From assembly GCF_020193655.1 (NCBI RefSeq), contig NZ_JADYVE010000002.1:496001-560000 (forward strand): 64,000 bases of DNA, written 5' to 3'. Shown here piece by piece: positions 27,264 through 36,353 of the stretch (position 1 is the first letter of the stretch; every line of letters starts with the position of its first letter). Made by a program: the position numbers and the translations under genes. The notes beneath the pieces were generated by a model. It did no database searches. It had not been told where the DNA came from and saw only the letters and a program-made list of their open reading frames with translations. The DNA comes from Ensifer sp. IC3342. GTDB lineage: Bacteria > Pseudomonadota > Alphaproteobacteria > Rhizobiales > Rhizobiaceae.

Positions 27264-28910
27264 TCAACCGTTGCGAATTTCGGTGAGCGTTCGCGTGGGC
27301 GTGATCGCTTCCGGGTCGAGCTTGATCTCGATAATGGCCGGTTTGCCGCTGGCGCGTGCTCTGAGGAACGCATCGGCGAATTCTTCGGTCCGCACCACGG
27401 TTTCCCCGTGGCCGCCATAGGCGCGCGCAAGTGCTGCAAAATCCGGGTTGGTGAGGTCCGTGGCGCTGACGCGGCCGGGATATTCGCGCTCCTGGTGCAT
27501 GCGGATCGTGCCGTAGATGCCGTTGTTGATGACGAGCACGATGATCGGCAGCTGATAGCGGATGGCGGTCGCGAACTCCTGCCCGTGCATGAGGAAGCAG
27601 CCGTCGCCGGCAAAGCAGACGACTTCGCGCTCTGGGTGGAGTTGCTTGGCCGCGACTGCCGCCGGCAGGCCGTAGCCCATCGAGCCTGAAGCGGGGGCGG
27701 CCTGGGTTCCATAACGGCGGAAGCGGTGGAAACGGTGCAGCCAGGTGGCGTAGTTACCGGCGCCGTTGGTGAAGATCGTGTCCGGCGCGGTATTCGCCTC
27801 GATCCAGTTCATGATCGGCCCCATCTGCACGTCGCCGGGCCCTGTCTCGGGAGGCGTCGACCATTTGAGATAGGCTTCGTGCATTGCGGCGGTGCGAGCG
27901 GACCACGCGGGTTCGCCTGCGGACCGGACATCGCCGAGCGCCGCCACGAAATCGCGCGGGCTCGCGGCGATTGCCAGATCCGGGCGGTAGACGCGGCCAA
28001 GCTCGCCGGGATCGGGATGGACATGAACCAGCGTCTGCCTGGGGTAGGGGACGTCGAGCAGCGTGTAGCTGGAAGAAGGCATCTCGGAAAAACGGCCGCC
28101 GACGAGCAGCACGAGATCGGCCTCCTTGATTTCCTTGGCCAGCGCGGGGTTGATGCCGATGCCGACATCGCCGGCATAGACCGGATTCAGGTGGTCGAAG
28201 AGCATCTGGCGGCGGAATGAGCAGCCGACCGGCAATCTCCAGCGTTCGGCAAAGCGCTGGAACTCGGCGACGCTTTCGGCAGACCAGCGCGTGCCGCCAA
28301 CAATGGCAATCGGCCGTTTCGCTGCGGAGAGCATTTCCTCGAGCCGGGCGATCTGGCTCTGCCCTGGATGGCTTTCGACCGGCTGGTAGGGGCGGGCCAG
28401 GGGGGCCTCGGTGCTCTCTGTCAGCATGTCCTCCGGGAGTGTCAGCACCACCGGGCCGGGCCGGCCGGACGTCGCGACGGCAAAGGCGCGGGTCACGAAT
28501 TCGGGGATACGGGCCGGATCGTCTATCTCTCCCACCCATTTCGCAACCTCGGTGAAGGCGCGGCGATATTCGATTTCCTGGAAGGCCTCGCGCTCGCGCG
28601 CGTCGCGCTGCACCTGGCCGATGAAGAGGATCATCGGGATCGAATCCTGCCTGGCCACATGAAGGCCGGCGGAGGCGTTGGTGGCGCCGGGTCCGCGGGT
28701 TACCATGCAGACACCCGGCTCGCCTGTGAGCCGTCCCCAGCAATCCGCCATCATCGCCGCGCCGCCTTCCTGGCGGCAGACGATGACGCCGATGTCGGTG
28801 TCGTGGAGTGCGTCCAGGACCGCCAGATAGCTCTCTCCCGGCACGCACGAGATCCGCCTGACGCCGTTTGCGACCAGCGCCTCGACAACCAGCTGACCAC
28901 CCGTTTTCAT
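27264..28910 (-). CDS. Thiamine-diphosphate enzyme, acetolactate-synthase-like
   Basis: A 548-residue ThDP-dependent enzyme. The activating Glu is in SCVPGESYLA (about residue 26), TRGPGATNASAGLHVARQDSIPMILFIGQV marks the pyrimidine domain, a central FAD/DHS-like domain follows, and GDGCFLMHGQEFATAIRYQLPIIVLVINN is the ThDP-Mg motif. Lengths match acetolactate synthase, oxalyl-CoA decarboxylase and benzoylformate decarboxylase relatives. No regulatory small subunit (ilvH) is adjacent, so a catabolic role is likelier than branched-chain amino acid synthesis. ATG 28910 follows GGGAGGA. It ends a probable operon behind an alpha/beta hydrolase and an EamA transporter. Confidence 0.85.
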   Translation of the reverse strand: MKTGGQLVVEALVANGVRRISCVPGESYLAVLDALHDTDIGVIVCRQEGGAAMMADCWGRLTGEPGVCMVTRGPGATNASAGLHVARQDSIPMILFIGQVQRDAREREAFQEIEYRRAFTEVAKWVGEIDDPARIPEFVTRAFAVATSGRPGPVVLTLPEDMLTESTEAPLARPYQPVESHPGQSQIARLEEMLSAAKRPIAIVGGTRWSAESVAEFQRFAERWRLPVGCSFRRQMLFDHLNPVYAGDVGIGINPALAKEIKEADLVLLVGGRFSEMPSSSYTLLDVPYPRQTLVHVHPDPGELGRVYRPDLAIAASPRDFVAALGDVRSAGEPAWSARTAAMHEAYLKWSTPPETGPGDVQMGPIMNWIEANTAPDTIFTNGAGNYATWLHRFHRFRRYGTQAAPASGSMGYGLPAAVAAKQLHPEREVVCFAGDGCFLMHGQEFATAIRYQLPIIVLVINNGIYGTIRMHQEREYPGRVSATDLTNPDFAALARAYGGHGETVVRTEEFADAFLRARASGKPAIIEIKLDPEAITPTRTLTEIRNG

Positions 28911-28957
28911 CCGAATTCCTCCCAATGCTCTTTCATTCTTATCCGGTTGCAGGCACC

Positions 28958-29911
28958 TCAGATCGCCGGCGAGACCGGTGCGATGCTTGCCGTCTTCTCG
29001 ACCCTACGCTCGCGCCAGATAATATAGAGACCTGAGCCGATGATGATTGCGATGCCCAGCCACTTCAGCGCGTCCGGCAGATCGCCGAAGACCAGCCAGC
29101 CGAAGATCGTCGCCGAGACGATTTCGAGATATTGCAGCGGCGCGAGCACCGAGGCCGGGGCGGCGCGATAGGCGTAGACACCAAGCACGCCCGAGATCGT
29201 CGCGCTGACGCCGACGCCGAGCAGATAGAGCCAGGCGTTGCCCTCCGGCCAAACGGGATCGAAGACGCTCGAGCCGCTGCCTTCGCCGAACGAGAGCAGG
29301 ACGAGGCAGAAGAGGCCGCCCCAGATTCCCGCATGGAACTGCATCGACCAGGGATCCTCGTTCTGCGCAACCATGCGCGTGACGAGCAGGAAGACGGCGA
29401 GCCCGAAGGCCGAGACTATTGGCAGAAGCGCGATCAGGCCGACCTCATGCATGCTCGGCTGGATGACGAGGAGCGCACCGAAGAAGCCGACAGCGCAGGC
29501 TGTGTAACGCCGCCAGCCAATCGTTTCCTTGAGGAAGATGCTGCCGAGAATGGTGAGGATGATCGGCTCGACGAAGAAGATGGCGATCGCGTCGGCCACT
29601 TCCATCACCTTCAGCGTGGTGATGAAGGAGAGCATGGTCAGCACCAGCAGCCCGCCTCGCAGCGCATGCAGCGCGCTCTTGCGCCAGGTGAGGTGGAAAA
29701 GGCTGCGGCGGATAATCACGACCGGCAGGATGAAGACGACCTGCAGCAGGAAGCGGACGGCGGTGATCTCGGCCGACGGGACCGTGGCGATCGCGAGCTT
29801 GGCGAAAATGTCGATCAGCGGCGAAATCAGAACGGCGATGACCATCAGCGTCAGGCCATAGGAAACGCGGTCGTGACCGGCGGCGATTCTGGGCAGGGGT
29901 AGGTCGGTCAT
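28958..29911 (-). CDS. EamA/DMT-family transporter
   Basis: A 317-residue inner-membrane protein with ten hydrophobic segments in two EamA repeats, each with the typical helix-ending pattern (VEPIILTILGSIFLKETIGWRRY in repeat one, LQYLEIVSATIFGWLVFGDLPDALKWLGIAIIIGSGLYI in repeat two). Such carriers usually export metabolites or amino acids. GGAAG precedes the ATG at 29911. It is 14 bp after the alpha/beta hydrolase gene and 47 bp before the ThDP-enzyme gene. The substrate is unknown. Confidence 0.87.
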   Translation of the reverse strand: MTDLPLPRIAAGHDRVSYGLTLMVIAVLISPLIDIFAKLAIATVPSAEITAVRFLLQVVFILPVVIIRRSLFHLTWRKSALHALRGGLLVLTMLSFITTLKVMEVADAIAIFFVEPIILTILGSIFLKETIGWRRYTACAVGFFGALLVIQPSMHEVGLIALLPIVSAFGLAVFLLVTRMVAQNEDPWSMQFHAGIWGGLFCLVLLSFGEGSGSSVFDPVWPEGNAWLYLLGVGVSATISGVLGVYAYRAAPASVLAPLQYLEIVSATIFGWLVFGDLPDALKWLGIAIIIGSGLYIIWRERRVEKTASIAPVSPAI

Positions 29912-29925
29912 GGTCTTCCGTCTCG

Positions 29926-30861
29926 TCAGCGCTTCCTGTCGACCGCCTTCAGGCACCAGGTGGCGAAGTCTTCGGTTGCCTTCTCCCGGCCGATCTCGTT
30001 GAGCGTCTCGTGGCGCATGCCGTCATGGATGGTAATAGTCACGTCGGTCATACCGCGTGCCTTCATTCGCTCGGCGAGCCAGCGAATGGCGGCACCGTTG
30101 ACCGTCGAAGGATCCGCGCTGCCGCCGACCAGATGGACCGGCAGTTTGGCGGCCAACCGCGCCAGCCGGTCCGCGCGGGCGCCCGCGAAGGCGAATTTGA
30201 ACACGTCGATCCAAAGCGACACCGTCGCATCGAAACCGCAGAGCGGATCGGCCACGTATTTGGCGACTTCGCTTTCGTCGCGCGACAGCCAGTCGAAATC
30301 GGTCTTCCGATCGACGATCGCCTTGCTCCAGGCGCCGAAGGTGAGCTTCGTCAGCAGCAGGCTTGGCACATCCGAACCCTTAAACATCCTCTCGATCGCC
30401 AGTATCGCCTGGCCACCCCTGCCGGCAATGCCGGGGCGGAAATTGGAGTTCCAGACCGCAACCGCGTCGTAAAGCCCGGGATCGGTTTCGGCGGCGTTGA
30501 GCGCGATGAGACCGCCCATCGAATGACCGAAGAGAACAACAGGCAGGCCGGGGTGGTTGGCGACCGCCATTTCGCGCATCGCCCGTACGTCGGCTATGAC
30601 CTTCGCCGCCCCGTCGCGGTGCGCGAAGGTCGCAAGCGGGGCATCCGGCGCCCGGCTCTCGCCATGGCCACGATGGTCATGCGCATAGACATGGAAGCCA
30701 TGTTTCGCCATCGCCTCGGCGAAGCGCGCATAGCGGCCGGAATGCTCCGCAAGCCCATGGCTTACAATTAGGATGCCCCGCGGTTCGATCGAGGCGGTAA
30801 AATGGCGCCAGCCGAGCGCAGCACCCGTCGGGCTCTGATGCGTCCTCACCTGCCCGAACAT
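29926..30861 (-). CDS. Alpha/beta hydrolase, monoacylglycerol lipase-like
   Basis: A 311-residue serine hydrolase. The oxyanion region is VSHGLAEHSGRYARFAEAMAKHGFHVYAHDHRGHGES, the nucleophile elbow GHSMG holds the catalytic Ser, the acid is in GGSADPSTV, and the His in HDGMRHETLNE. The motif order is that of the lysophospholipase/monoglyceride lipase (PldB-like) group. ATG 30861 follows GGGAG; a TTG six codons upstream is less likely. First gene of the unit with the EamA transporter. The natural substrate is unknown. Confidence 0.87.
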   Translation of the reverse strand: MFGQVRTHQSPTGAALGWRHFTASIEPRGILIVSHGLAEHSGRYARFAEAMAKHGFHVYAHDHRGHGESRAPDAPLATFAHRDGAAKVIADVRAMREMAVANHPGLPVVLFGHSMGGLIALNAAETDPGLYDAVAVWNSNFRPGIAGRGGQAILAIERMFKGSDVPSLLLTKLTFGAWSKAIVDRKTDFDWLSRDESEVAKYVADPLCGFDATVSLWIDVFKFAFAGARADRLARLAAKLPVHLVGGSADPSTVNGAAIRWLAERMKARGMTDVTITIHDGMRHETLNEIGREKATEDFATWCLKAVDRKR

Positions 30862-31156
30862 GCCATGCTCCCGGAACAATCGTCAGACTCTCGCGTGCGG
30901 GTCGCCAACGGAGCGTCCGTTGCGCGAACCGGAAGCACTTTCCAGCGGAAAATGCGCTTCTCAGCGGAAATGCACTCCGGCCGATATCAAATCGATTTGT
31001 GCCGCAAAGGCAATCGCCGCTTGTTGCTTGTTATGCATGAGGTCACAACGAATCCGGAAAAGATGATTAGGGGTTGCAATTTTCGCGCTTTTGTCGATAT
31101 CTGTTCTCGTTTTGTTTTCTTGTTGGAGGCTATTTGAAATGCGGGCGAGGGTGAAA

Positions 31157-31912
31157 ATGAATCTGGCGAGAGTTGCAACGCTCATTCTGGGGCTGGGACT
31201 GTCCTCCTTTGCCGCAGCCGAGGAAGTGCCGACGGACGAAGCGACGGGCGCGGTAGACTCCGGCAAGACGCAGTATGTGCTGGCGGTAAGCTGGCAGCCG
31301 GGATTTTGCGAAACGCGGCCGAACCGCAGCGAATGCGCGGATCAGACGGCAGAGCGCTTCGATGCCACGCACTTCTCGCTTCACGGCCTCTGGCCGCTGA
31401 AGAAAAGCTATTGCGGCGTCGAGGCGGAACTCAAGGCGCGCGATCGGAAGGGCGACTGGCTGGAATTGCCGAAGCTTGCGATGGCCGACGAGACCGCTGC
31501 GCGCCTGCTTGTCGCCATGCCGGGTGTCAAGTCCGGCCTCGATCGCCACCAATGGCTCCAAAGTGGCACGTGCCAGACGGCAAAAGCGGAGGATTACTTC
31601 AAGCTGCAGCTGCGTCTTCTCGATGAATTGAACAATTCGGCCGTGCAGGCTCTCTTTGCCGACAAACTCGGTTCAGAGATTGACGAAAAAGGGATCAAGC
31701 ACGCCTTTAACCAGAGCTTCGGGGCAGGGGCCGGCGACCGGGTGCGCATGCGTTGCCAGACGGTCAATGGCCGCAGCGTCATAACCGGTCTCACCATCGG
31801 ACTTTCCGGCGACCTCTCGGGGAAGGCCGATCTTAAGAGCCTGATCCAGGCGGCCGGGACGACCGAGTTCAAATGCGCCAAAGGGATCGCCGACGCCGCC
31901 GGGCGCAGTTGA
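31157..31912 (+). CDS. Ribonuclease T2 family protein with degenerate CAS II motif
   Basis: A 251-residue exported protein (signal peptide of about 21 residues ending FAAAEE). The first active-site motif FSLHGLWP is intact with His76. The second, normally of the form hEW.KHGtC, reads HQWLQSGTC at 131-139: the catalytic Glu is Gln132, and the Lys-His pair is Gln135-Ser136. E. coli RNase I keeps Glu, Lys and His at these places. Cysteines for the conserved disulfides are present. The protein may therefore be a weak or inactive RNase, an inhibitor- or substrate-binding paralogue, or may use other residues. ATG 31157 has GAGGGTG upstream. Confidence 0.88.
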   Translation: MNLARVATLILGLGLSSFAAAEEVPTDEATGAVDSGKTQYVLAVSWQPGFCETRPNRSECADQTAERFDATHFSLHGLWPLKKSYCGVEAELKARDRKGDWLELPKLAMADETAARLLVAMPGVKSGLDRHQWLQSGTCQTAKAEDYFKLQLRLLDELNNSAVQALFADKLGSEIDEKGIKHAFNQSFGAGAGDRVRMRCQTVNGRSVITGLTIGLSGDLSGKADLKSLIQAAGTTEFKCAKGIADAAGRS

Positions 31913-32030
31913 TCCGCGACGGTTGCTTGTCGGAAGGGATTGGCGCGGGCAGGCCTTTGGCGGATTGCCCCGCCACCATAATTCGCCTACATAGCGGGCA
32001 AATTTCCCTTCCGATGCGGAGCATTCCCTT

Positions 32031-33680
32031 ATGGCACGTCAGTTCATCTATCACATGGCCGGGCTCAACAAGGCCTATGGCAACAAGAAGGTCCTGGAGA
32101 ACATCCATCTTTCGTTCTACCCGGACGCGAAGATCGGTATTCTCGGCCCCAACGGCGCCGGTAAGTCGACCGTTCTCCGGATCATGGCCGGCCTCGACCA
32201 CGAGTACACCGGCGAGGCCTGGGTCGCCGAAGGCGCAACCGTCGGCTTTCTGCCGCAGGAGCCGCAGCTCGATCCCGCAAAGACTGTGCTCGGGAACGTC
32301 ATGGAGGGCGTCGCCGCCAAGAAGGCGATCCTCGACCGCTACAACGAACTCATGATGAACTATTCCGACGAGACGGCGGAAGAGGGCGCAAAGCTCCAGG
32401 ACATCATCGATAGCCAGAACCTCTGGGATCTCGACAGCCAGGTGGAAATGGCGATGGATGCGCTGCGCTGCCCGCCCGGCGACGCCGACGTCAACAATCT
32501 CTCGGGCGGTGAGAAGCGCCGCGTCGCGCTCTGCAAGCTGCTGCTGTCGCAGCCGGATCTCCTGCTCCTCGACGAACCGACGAACCATCTCGACGCGGAG
32601 ACGATCGCCTGGCTCGAAAAGCACCTGCGTGAATATCCGGGTGCCGTGCTGATGGTCACCCACGACCGCTACTTCCTCGATAACGTCACCGGCTGGATCC
32701 TCGAGCTCGACCGCGGCCGTGGCATTCCCTACGAGGGCAATTATTCCGCCTATCTGCAGGCGAAAGCCAAGCGCATGGCACAGGAAGGACGCGAGGAGGC
32801 TGCCCGCCAGAAGGCCATCAGCCGCGAGCAGGAGTGGATCGCCTCGAGCCCGAAAGCCCGACAGGCGAAGTCCAAGGCGCGTGTCCGCGCCTATGACGAA
32901 CTGGTTAAAGCAGCCGCCGATCGGCGTCCCGGCGACGCCCAGATCATCATTCCCGTCGGCGAACGCTTGGGCCAGGTGGTCATCGAGGCAGAGAACATTT
33001 CCAAAGGCTATGACGACCAGCTATTGATCGATGGCCTGAGCTTTAAGCTGCCGCCCGGCGGCATCGTCGGCGTCATCGGTCCGAACGGCGCCGGTAAGAC
33101 GACGCTCTTCCGCATGATCACCGGCCAGGAACAGCCGAACGATGGTTCGTTCCGGATCGGCGAGAGTGTGCAGCTTGCCTATGTCGACCAGAGCCGCGAC
33201 GCGCTCGACCCCAACAAGACCGTCTGGGAGGAGATCTCCGGCGGCAATGACATCATCAAGCTCGGCAAGCACGAGGTCAACTCGCGCGCCTATTGCTCGT
33301 CCTTCAACTTCAAGGGCGGCGACCAGCAGCAGAAGGTCGGCACGCTTTCGGGCGGCCAACGCAACCGCGTGCACCTCGCGAAAATGCTGAAGTCCGGCGG
33401 CAACGTGGTTCTTCTCGACGAACCGACGAACGACCTCGATACCGAAACGCTTGCGGCACTCGAGGACGCGCTCGAAAACTTCGCTGGTTGCGCGGTCATC
33501 ATCAGCCACGACCGCATGTTCCTCGACCGTCTGGCGACCCATATCCTTGCGTTTGAGGGCGACAGCCATGTCGAGTGGTTCGAAGGCAACTTCGAGGACT
33601 ACGAAAAGGACAAGATCCGCCGCCTCGGACCCGATTCGGTTAATCCGAAGCGTGTCACCTACAAGCGCCTGACGCGCTAA
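32031..33680 (+). CDS. ettA: Energy-dependent translational throttle protein EttA (ABC-F)
   Basis: A 549-residue soluble ABC-F protein with two ATPase cassettes and no membrane segment. Walker A motifs lie at 39-46 and 350-357 (GPNGAGKS/T), signatures LSGGE (157-161) and LSGGQ in the second domain, and Walker [13 protein letters not shown] and [11 protein letters not shown]. The inter-domain linker (about 240-300, [27 protein letters not shown]) is the P-site tRNA-interacting part characteristic of EttA. It binds the ribosomal E site and gates the first peptide-bond step according to energy state. Length matches E. coli EttA closely. Confidence 0.95.
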   Translation: MARQFIYHMAGLNKAYGNKKVLENIHLSFYPDAKIGILGPNGAGKSTVLRIMAGLDHEYTGEAWVAEGATVGFLPQEPQLDPAKTVLGNVMEGVAAKKAILDRYNELMMNYSDETAEEGAKLQDIIDSQNLWDLDSQVEMAMDALRCPPGDADVNNLSGGEKRRVALCKLLLSQPDLLLLDEPTNHLDAETIAWLEKHLREYPGAVLMVTHDRYFLDNVTGWILELDRGRGIPYEGNYSAYLQAKAKRMAQEGREEAARQKAISREQEWIASSPKARQAKSKARVRAYDELVKAAADRRPGDAQIIIPVGERLGQVVIEAENISKGYDDQLLIDGLSFKLPPGGIVGVIGPNGAGKTTLFRMITGQEQPNDGSFRIGESVQLAYVDQSRDALDPNKTVWEEISGGNDIIKLGKHEVNSRAYCSSFNFKGGDQQQKVGTLSGGQRNRVHLAKMLKSGGNVVLLDEPTNDLDTETLAALEDALENFAGCAVIISHDRMFLDRLATHILAFEGDSHVEWFEGNFEDYEKDKIRRLGPDSVNPKRVTYKRLTR

Positions 33681-33689
33681 TGCATCTCG

Positions 33690-33828
33690 CCAAAGACGTG
33701 CAGCAGTTTGGGACGGCTATGCGCATGAAGATTAGGACGTAAAGCGCGTCGCGAGTGCGGCTGAACCCGATGCGCTTTGGCCGGCGATGGCTTAGGCGAC
33801 GCGGTCCAAAGCCATAAGTGTTGCGGGC
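33690..33828. repeat. Mosaic intergenic repeat, hairpin-rich part
   Basis: Directly after ettA the sequence is rhizobial mosaic-type repeat. It includes a 10-bp stem AAAGCGCGTC / GATGCGCTTT (33741-33778, one G-T position). It joins the copy of the repeat at 33829-33922. A 19-codon frame starting as TAATG at the ettA stop lies wholly within this repeat and is probably not a gene. Confidence 0.5.
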
Positions 33829-33922
33829 CTGCATGTTTCTTAAATCGAAGCCGATCTAAGGACAGAAGCATGCAGCAGTTGAAAATGCTGCAGCGTCCTT
33901 GCGCGTCGGGTTAGACGCGCGG
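33829..33922 (-). repeat. Palindromic intergenic repeat, copy A
   Basis: Read on the minus strand this matches copies B (37751-37850) and C (43844-43945). Shared blocks in order are GTCT..ACG, CAAAGG/CAAGGA, GCTG, TTTGAA-like, GCTGCATG, and ATCGG-N3-CGATT, then GAAAC[AG]TGCAG in A and B. It resembles the Rhizobium-specific intergenic mosaic elements; the exact family name is not assigned. Confidence 0.65.
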
Positions 33923-33957
33923 AACTGTCGTCGCGCAGTGGCGCAGGGAATCCACGG

Positions 33958-33985
33958 ATGGGGCGGGCCCTTCAGCCCGCCCCAT
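33958..33985. terminator. Strong GC-rich hairpin
   Basis: A perfect 11-bp stem ATGGGGCGGGC / GCCCGCCCCAT with a 6-base loop lies between ettA and the ArsR-methyltransferase gene. No U-run follows, so termination or mRNA end protection are both possible. Confidence 0.5.
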
Positions 33986-34059
33986 CTCATTAATATCTGT
34001 CCTCCCAACGCCATTCCATTGTCTTTGCGCGCAAATTCGCTTGCGTGCGGCTCCCAAAT

Positions 34060-34081
34060 CACATAAAGACATCTTTATGTG
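34060..34081 (+). promoter_or_regulatory. Perfect operator palindrome upstream of ArsR-methyltransferase/metF
   Basis: A 22-bp site with 10-bp perfect arms (CACATAAAGA and TCTTTATGTG) separated by CA ends 14 bp before the ATG of the ArsR-type gene. Winged-helix ArsR dimers bind such imperfect or perfect 12-2-12-like repeats. Position at the start codon suggests autorepression of the metF operon. Confidence 0.7.
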
Positions 34082-34095
34082 TTGATGAGGAGACG

Positions 34096-35118
34096 ATGGT
34101 GAGCCGAGGAACGCTTGGGTTGGACGCGTTGGTCGACGTGCTGAAGGCGGCGGGTGAGCCGACGCGGATGCGCCTTCTCGCGCTGCTTTCCGCGGGCGAC
34201 CTCACCGTCACCGATCTTACGGAAATTCTCGGACAATCGCAGCCTCGTATCTCGCGGCATCTGAAGCTGCTTGCCGAAGTGGCGCTCATTGATCGCTACC
34301 AGGAAGGAGCCTGGGCCTATTTCCGCCTGCGGCAGGAGGGGGGACGCGTCGCTCTGGTGCGCGAACTGCTCGCGGCGGCTGCGGCCGAAGACGCCATCCT
34401 CGCCAAGGATGCCACGCGGCTCGCCGTCTTGAAACGGCAGCGTGCCGAGAAGGCGCAGGCCTATTTCAGCCGCAATGCCGCCGAATGGGATGAGCTGAGA
34501 CGGCTTCATGTCAGCGAAGGCGACGTCGAAGCCACGTTGAAGGTGATGGTCGGCGAGGAGCCGGTCGAAAGCCTGCTCGATCTCGGCACGGGCACCGGTC
34601 GCATCCTGCAACTTTTCGAAGGCATCTACCGGCGCGGCATCGGCGTCGACGCCAGCCGCGACATGCTTGCCGTGGCGCGCTCCAACCTCGACAAGGCCGG
34701 GATCACGAAAGCCTCCATCCGCCATGGCGATATCTTCAACCTGCCGCTCGACGGGCAGGCGTTCGATCTCGTGACCATCCATCAGGTGCTGCATTTCCTG
34801 GAGGAACCGGAAGCGGCGATTGCCGAGGCCGCGCGCATGCTCGCCCCTGGAGGCCGGCTCGTCATCATCGATTTCGCACCGCACGGGCTCGAATACCTGC
34901 GCGACGAGCATGCCCATGCGCGCCTCGGCTTCTCCCATCAGGCGATGGCCGATTGGCTGCAGAAGGCTGGCCTTGCGCTCGAGAAGACAACCGACCTCGC
35001 GCCGGAAGGCGCGGACGAGGGCAAACTGACAGTGACGATCTGGCTGGCGCGCGATCAGCGCGTCGCCGATCACATCGCCGATATGCCGCGTCAGCGCGTT
35101 CAGGCAGGGGGAGTTTGA
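34096..35118 (+). CDS. ArsR-family regulator fused to SAM-dependent methyltransferase domain
   Basis: A 340-residue fusion. Residues ~10-85 are an ArsR winged helix (EPTRMRLLALLSAGDLTVTDLTEILGQSQPRISRHLKLLAEVALI) without the usual metal-binding cysteines. Residues ~130-310 are a class I methyltransferase fold with the SAM site LLDLGTGTGRI (161-170). This architecture is that of SahR-type regulators, which sense S-adenosylhomocysteine or SAM and control the methionine cycle. It lies 2 bp upstream of metF in one operon, with an operator palindrome at its start. That makes ligand sensing of SAM metabolites likely; methyltransferase activity may be vestigial. GAGGAG precedes the ATG. Confidence 0.92.
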   Translation: MVSRGTLGLDALVDVLKAAGEPTRMRLLALLSAGDLTVTDLTEILGQSQPRISRHLKLLAEVALIDRYQEGAWAYFRLRQEGGRVALVRELLAAAAAEDAILAKDATRLAVLKRQRAEKAQAYFSRNAAEWDELRRLHVSEGDVEATLKVMVGEEPVESLLDLGTGTGRILQLFEGIYRRGIGVDASRDMLAVARSNLDKAGITKASIRHGDIFNLPLDGQAFDLVTIHQVLHFLEEPEAAIAEAARMLAPGGRLVIIDFAPHGLEYLRDEHAHARLGFSHQAMADWLQKAGLALEKTTDLAPEGADEGKLTVTIWLARDQRVADHIADMPRQRVQAGGV

Positions 35119-35120
35119 GA

Positions 35121-36056
35121 ATGGCGACACGCACGCTTTATCCGGCCGAGCGCGGTAATCTCCGGCTGTCATTCGAGTATTTTCCTCCGAAGACCGACGA
35201 GATGGAAGTACAGCTCTTCCAGACGGTCGCCGATCTCTCCGTTTTCAACCCGGCCTTCGTCACCATGACCTATGGCGCCGGCGGCTCGACGAAGGCCCGT
35301 TCGCTGACGGCGGTTAGGCGGATGATTGGGGAGATGGGCCTTGGAAACACGGCGGCGCATCTGACCTGCGTCGGCGCCCCGAAGGCCGAAGTCGATGCGG
35401 TGATCGACGAGTTCCTGGCCTTCGGCGTCCGGCATTTCGTGGCCCTTCGGGGCGACCCGCAGGGCGGCATCGGCAGCGCGTATCAACCGTTTCCGGGCGG
35501 TTATGAGAACGCCGCGGCTCTGGTGAAGGCGTTGCGCGCCCGTGGCGACTTTGAAATCTCGGTTTCGGCCTATCCGGAAAAGCATCCGGAGAGCCCGGAT
35601 GTTGCCGCCGACATCGACATGCTGAAGCGCAAGGTCGACAACGGCGCGACGCGGGCGATCACCCAGTTCTTCTTCGATAACGATGATTTCGAGCGCTATC
35701 TGGAGCGCGTGCGTAGGGCTGGCGTCCGGGTTCCGATCGTGCCGGGGATCCTGCCGATCAACAATCTCGCTCAGGTGCAGAGGTTCGCCGGATTGTGTGG
35801 CGCGCGGGTTCCCGAGGCGATCCATTCGCGGCTCTCCCACCTTGAAGACCAGCCCGCGGAGCGGTTCAAGGAAGCGACCCATATCGCCGCCGAACAGATT
35901 GTCGATCTCGCCCGGCGCGGCGTGCGCGATTTCCATCTCTACACGATGAACCGCTCGCCGCTTATTGCCGCCGTTTGCGATCTCGTCGGCTACGCGCGCG
36001 TGCCGGCACAGGAGACTGCTGCCGACCGTCCGATGAGGGCGGTCGCGAGCGCGTAG
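35121..36056 (+). CDS. metF: 5,10-methylenetetrahydrofolate reductase
   Basis: A 311-residue flavoenzyme producing 5-methyl-THF for methionine synthesis. Diagnostic segments: LSFEYFPPKTDEME with the conserved catalytic Glu, FVTMTYGAGGSTKARSL, HLTCVGAPKAEVD, VALRGDPQGG, AITQFFFDNDDFERY, and the C-terminal GVRDFHLYTMNRS. The TIM-barrel length is typical for bacterial MetF. It starts 2 bp after the stop of the ArsR-methyltransferase gene, so translation is coupled and both respond to the same operator. Confidence 0.96.
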   Translation: MATRTLYPAERGNLRLSFEYFPPKTDEMEVQLFQTVADLSVFNPAFVTMTYGAGGSTKARSLTAVRRMIGEMGLGNTAAHLTCVGAPKAEVDAVIDEFLAFGVRHFVALRGDPQGGIGSAYQPFPGGYENAAALVKALRARGDFEISVSAYPEKHPESPDVAADIDMLKRKVDNGATRAITQFFFDNDDFERYLERVRRAGVRVPIVPGILPINNLAQVQRFAGLCGARVPEAIHSRLSHLEDQPAERFKEATHIAAEQIVDLARRGVRDFHLYTMNRSPLIAAVCDLVGYARVPAQETAADRPMRAVASA

Positions 36057-36210
36057 ACGTCGCGGTTCGGGCCGACGCGGCACTGCTCACATTCTTGCGA
36101 CAAGCACAGGGATGAAGGTGAAAAGAGCATCCGCGAAAGCCAATTGCATTACTGCCGTGTTAGTGGCGTCCGACTGGACGCGCAAGGTCGTGGCAGGTTT
36201 CACGCAAAGA

Positions 36211-36246
36211 CAAAGCCCATGAACGGATCGACGTTCATGGGCTTTG
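36211..36246. other. Very strong 15-bp hairpin in a gene-free region
   Basis: CAAAGCCCATGAACG pairs perfectly with CGTTCATGGGCTTTG around a 6-base loop, 155 bp beyond metF. Read on the minus strand it is followed by TCTTTGC, moderately U-rich. It could terminate the metF operon or a small RNA on either strand. Confidence 0.5.
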
Positions 36247-36327
36247 GTTGGTATCGCAGCCTGTTGACCGGGTACTCTCTGAGTGGCCTGCCTACAATTC
36301 TTGCTGCAAATGGCTTTTCCGGAAATT

Positions 36328-36353
36328 AAAGTCCTTGTCTCGGTTTGGACTTT
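36328..36353 (-). terminator. Terminator-like hairpin after the micro-ORF
   Basis: AAAGTCC pairs with GGACTTT around a 12-base loop, starting about 14 bases after the stop of the 25-codon minus-strand gene. On that strand AATTT follows the stem. On the plus strand TTTC follows. Confidence 0.5.

Noticed and set aside
33679-33740. A 19-codon frame overlapping the ettA stop as TAATG
   Set aside because: It lies in the mosaic intergenic repeat, so its sequence is explained by the repeat.
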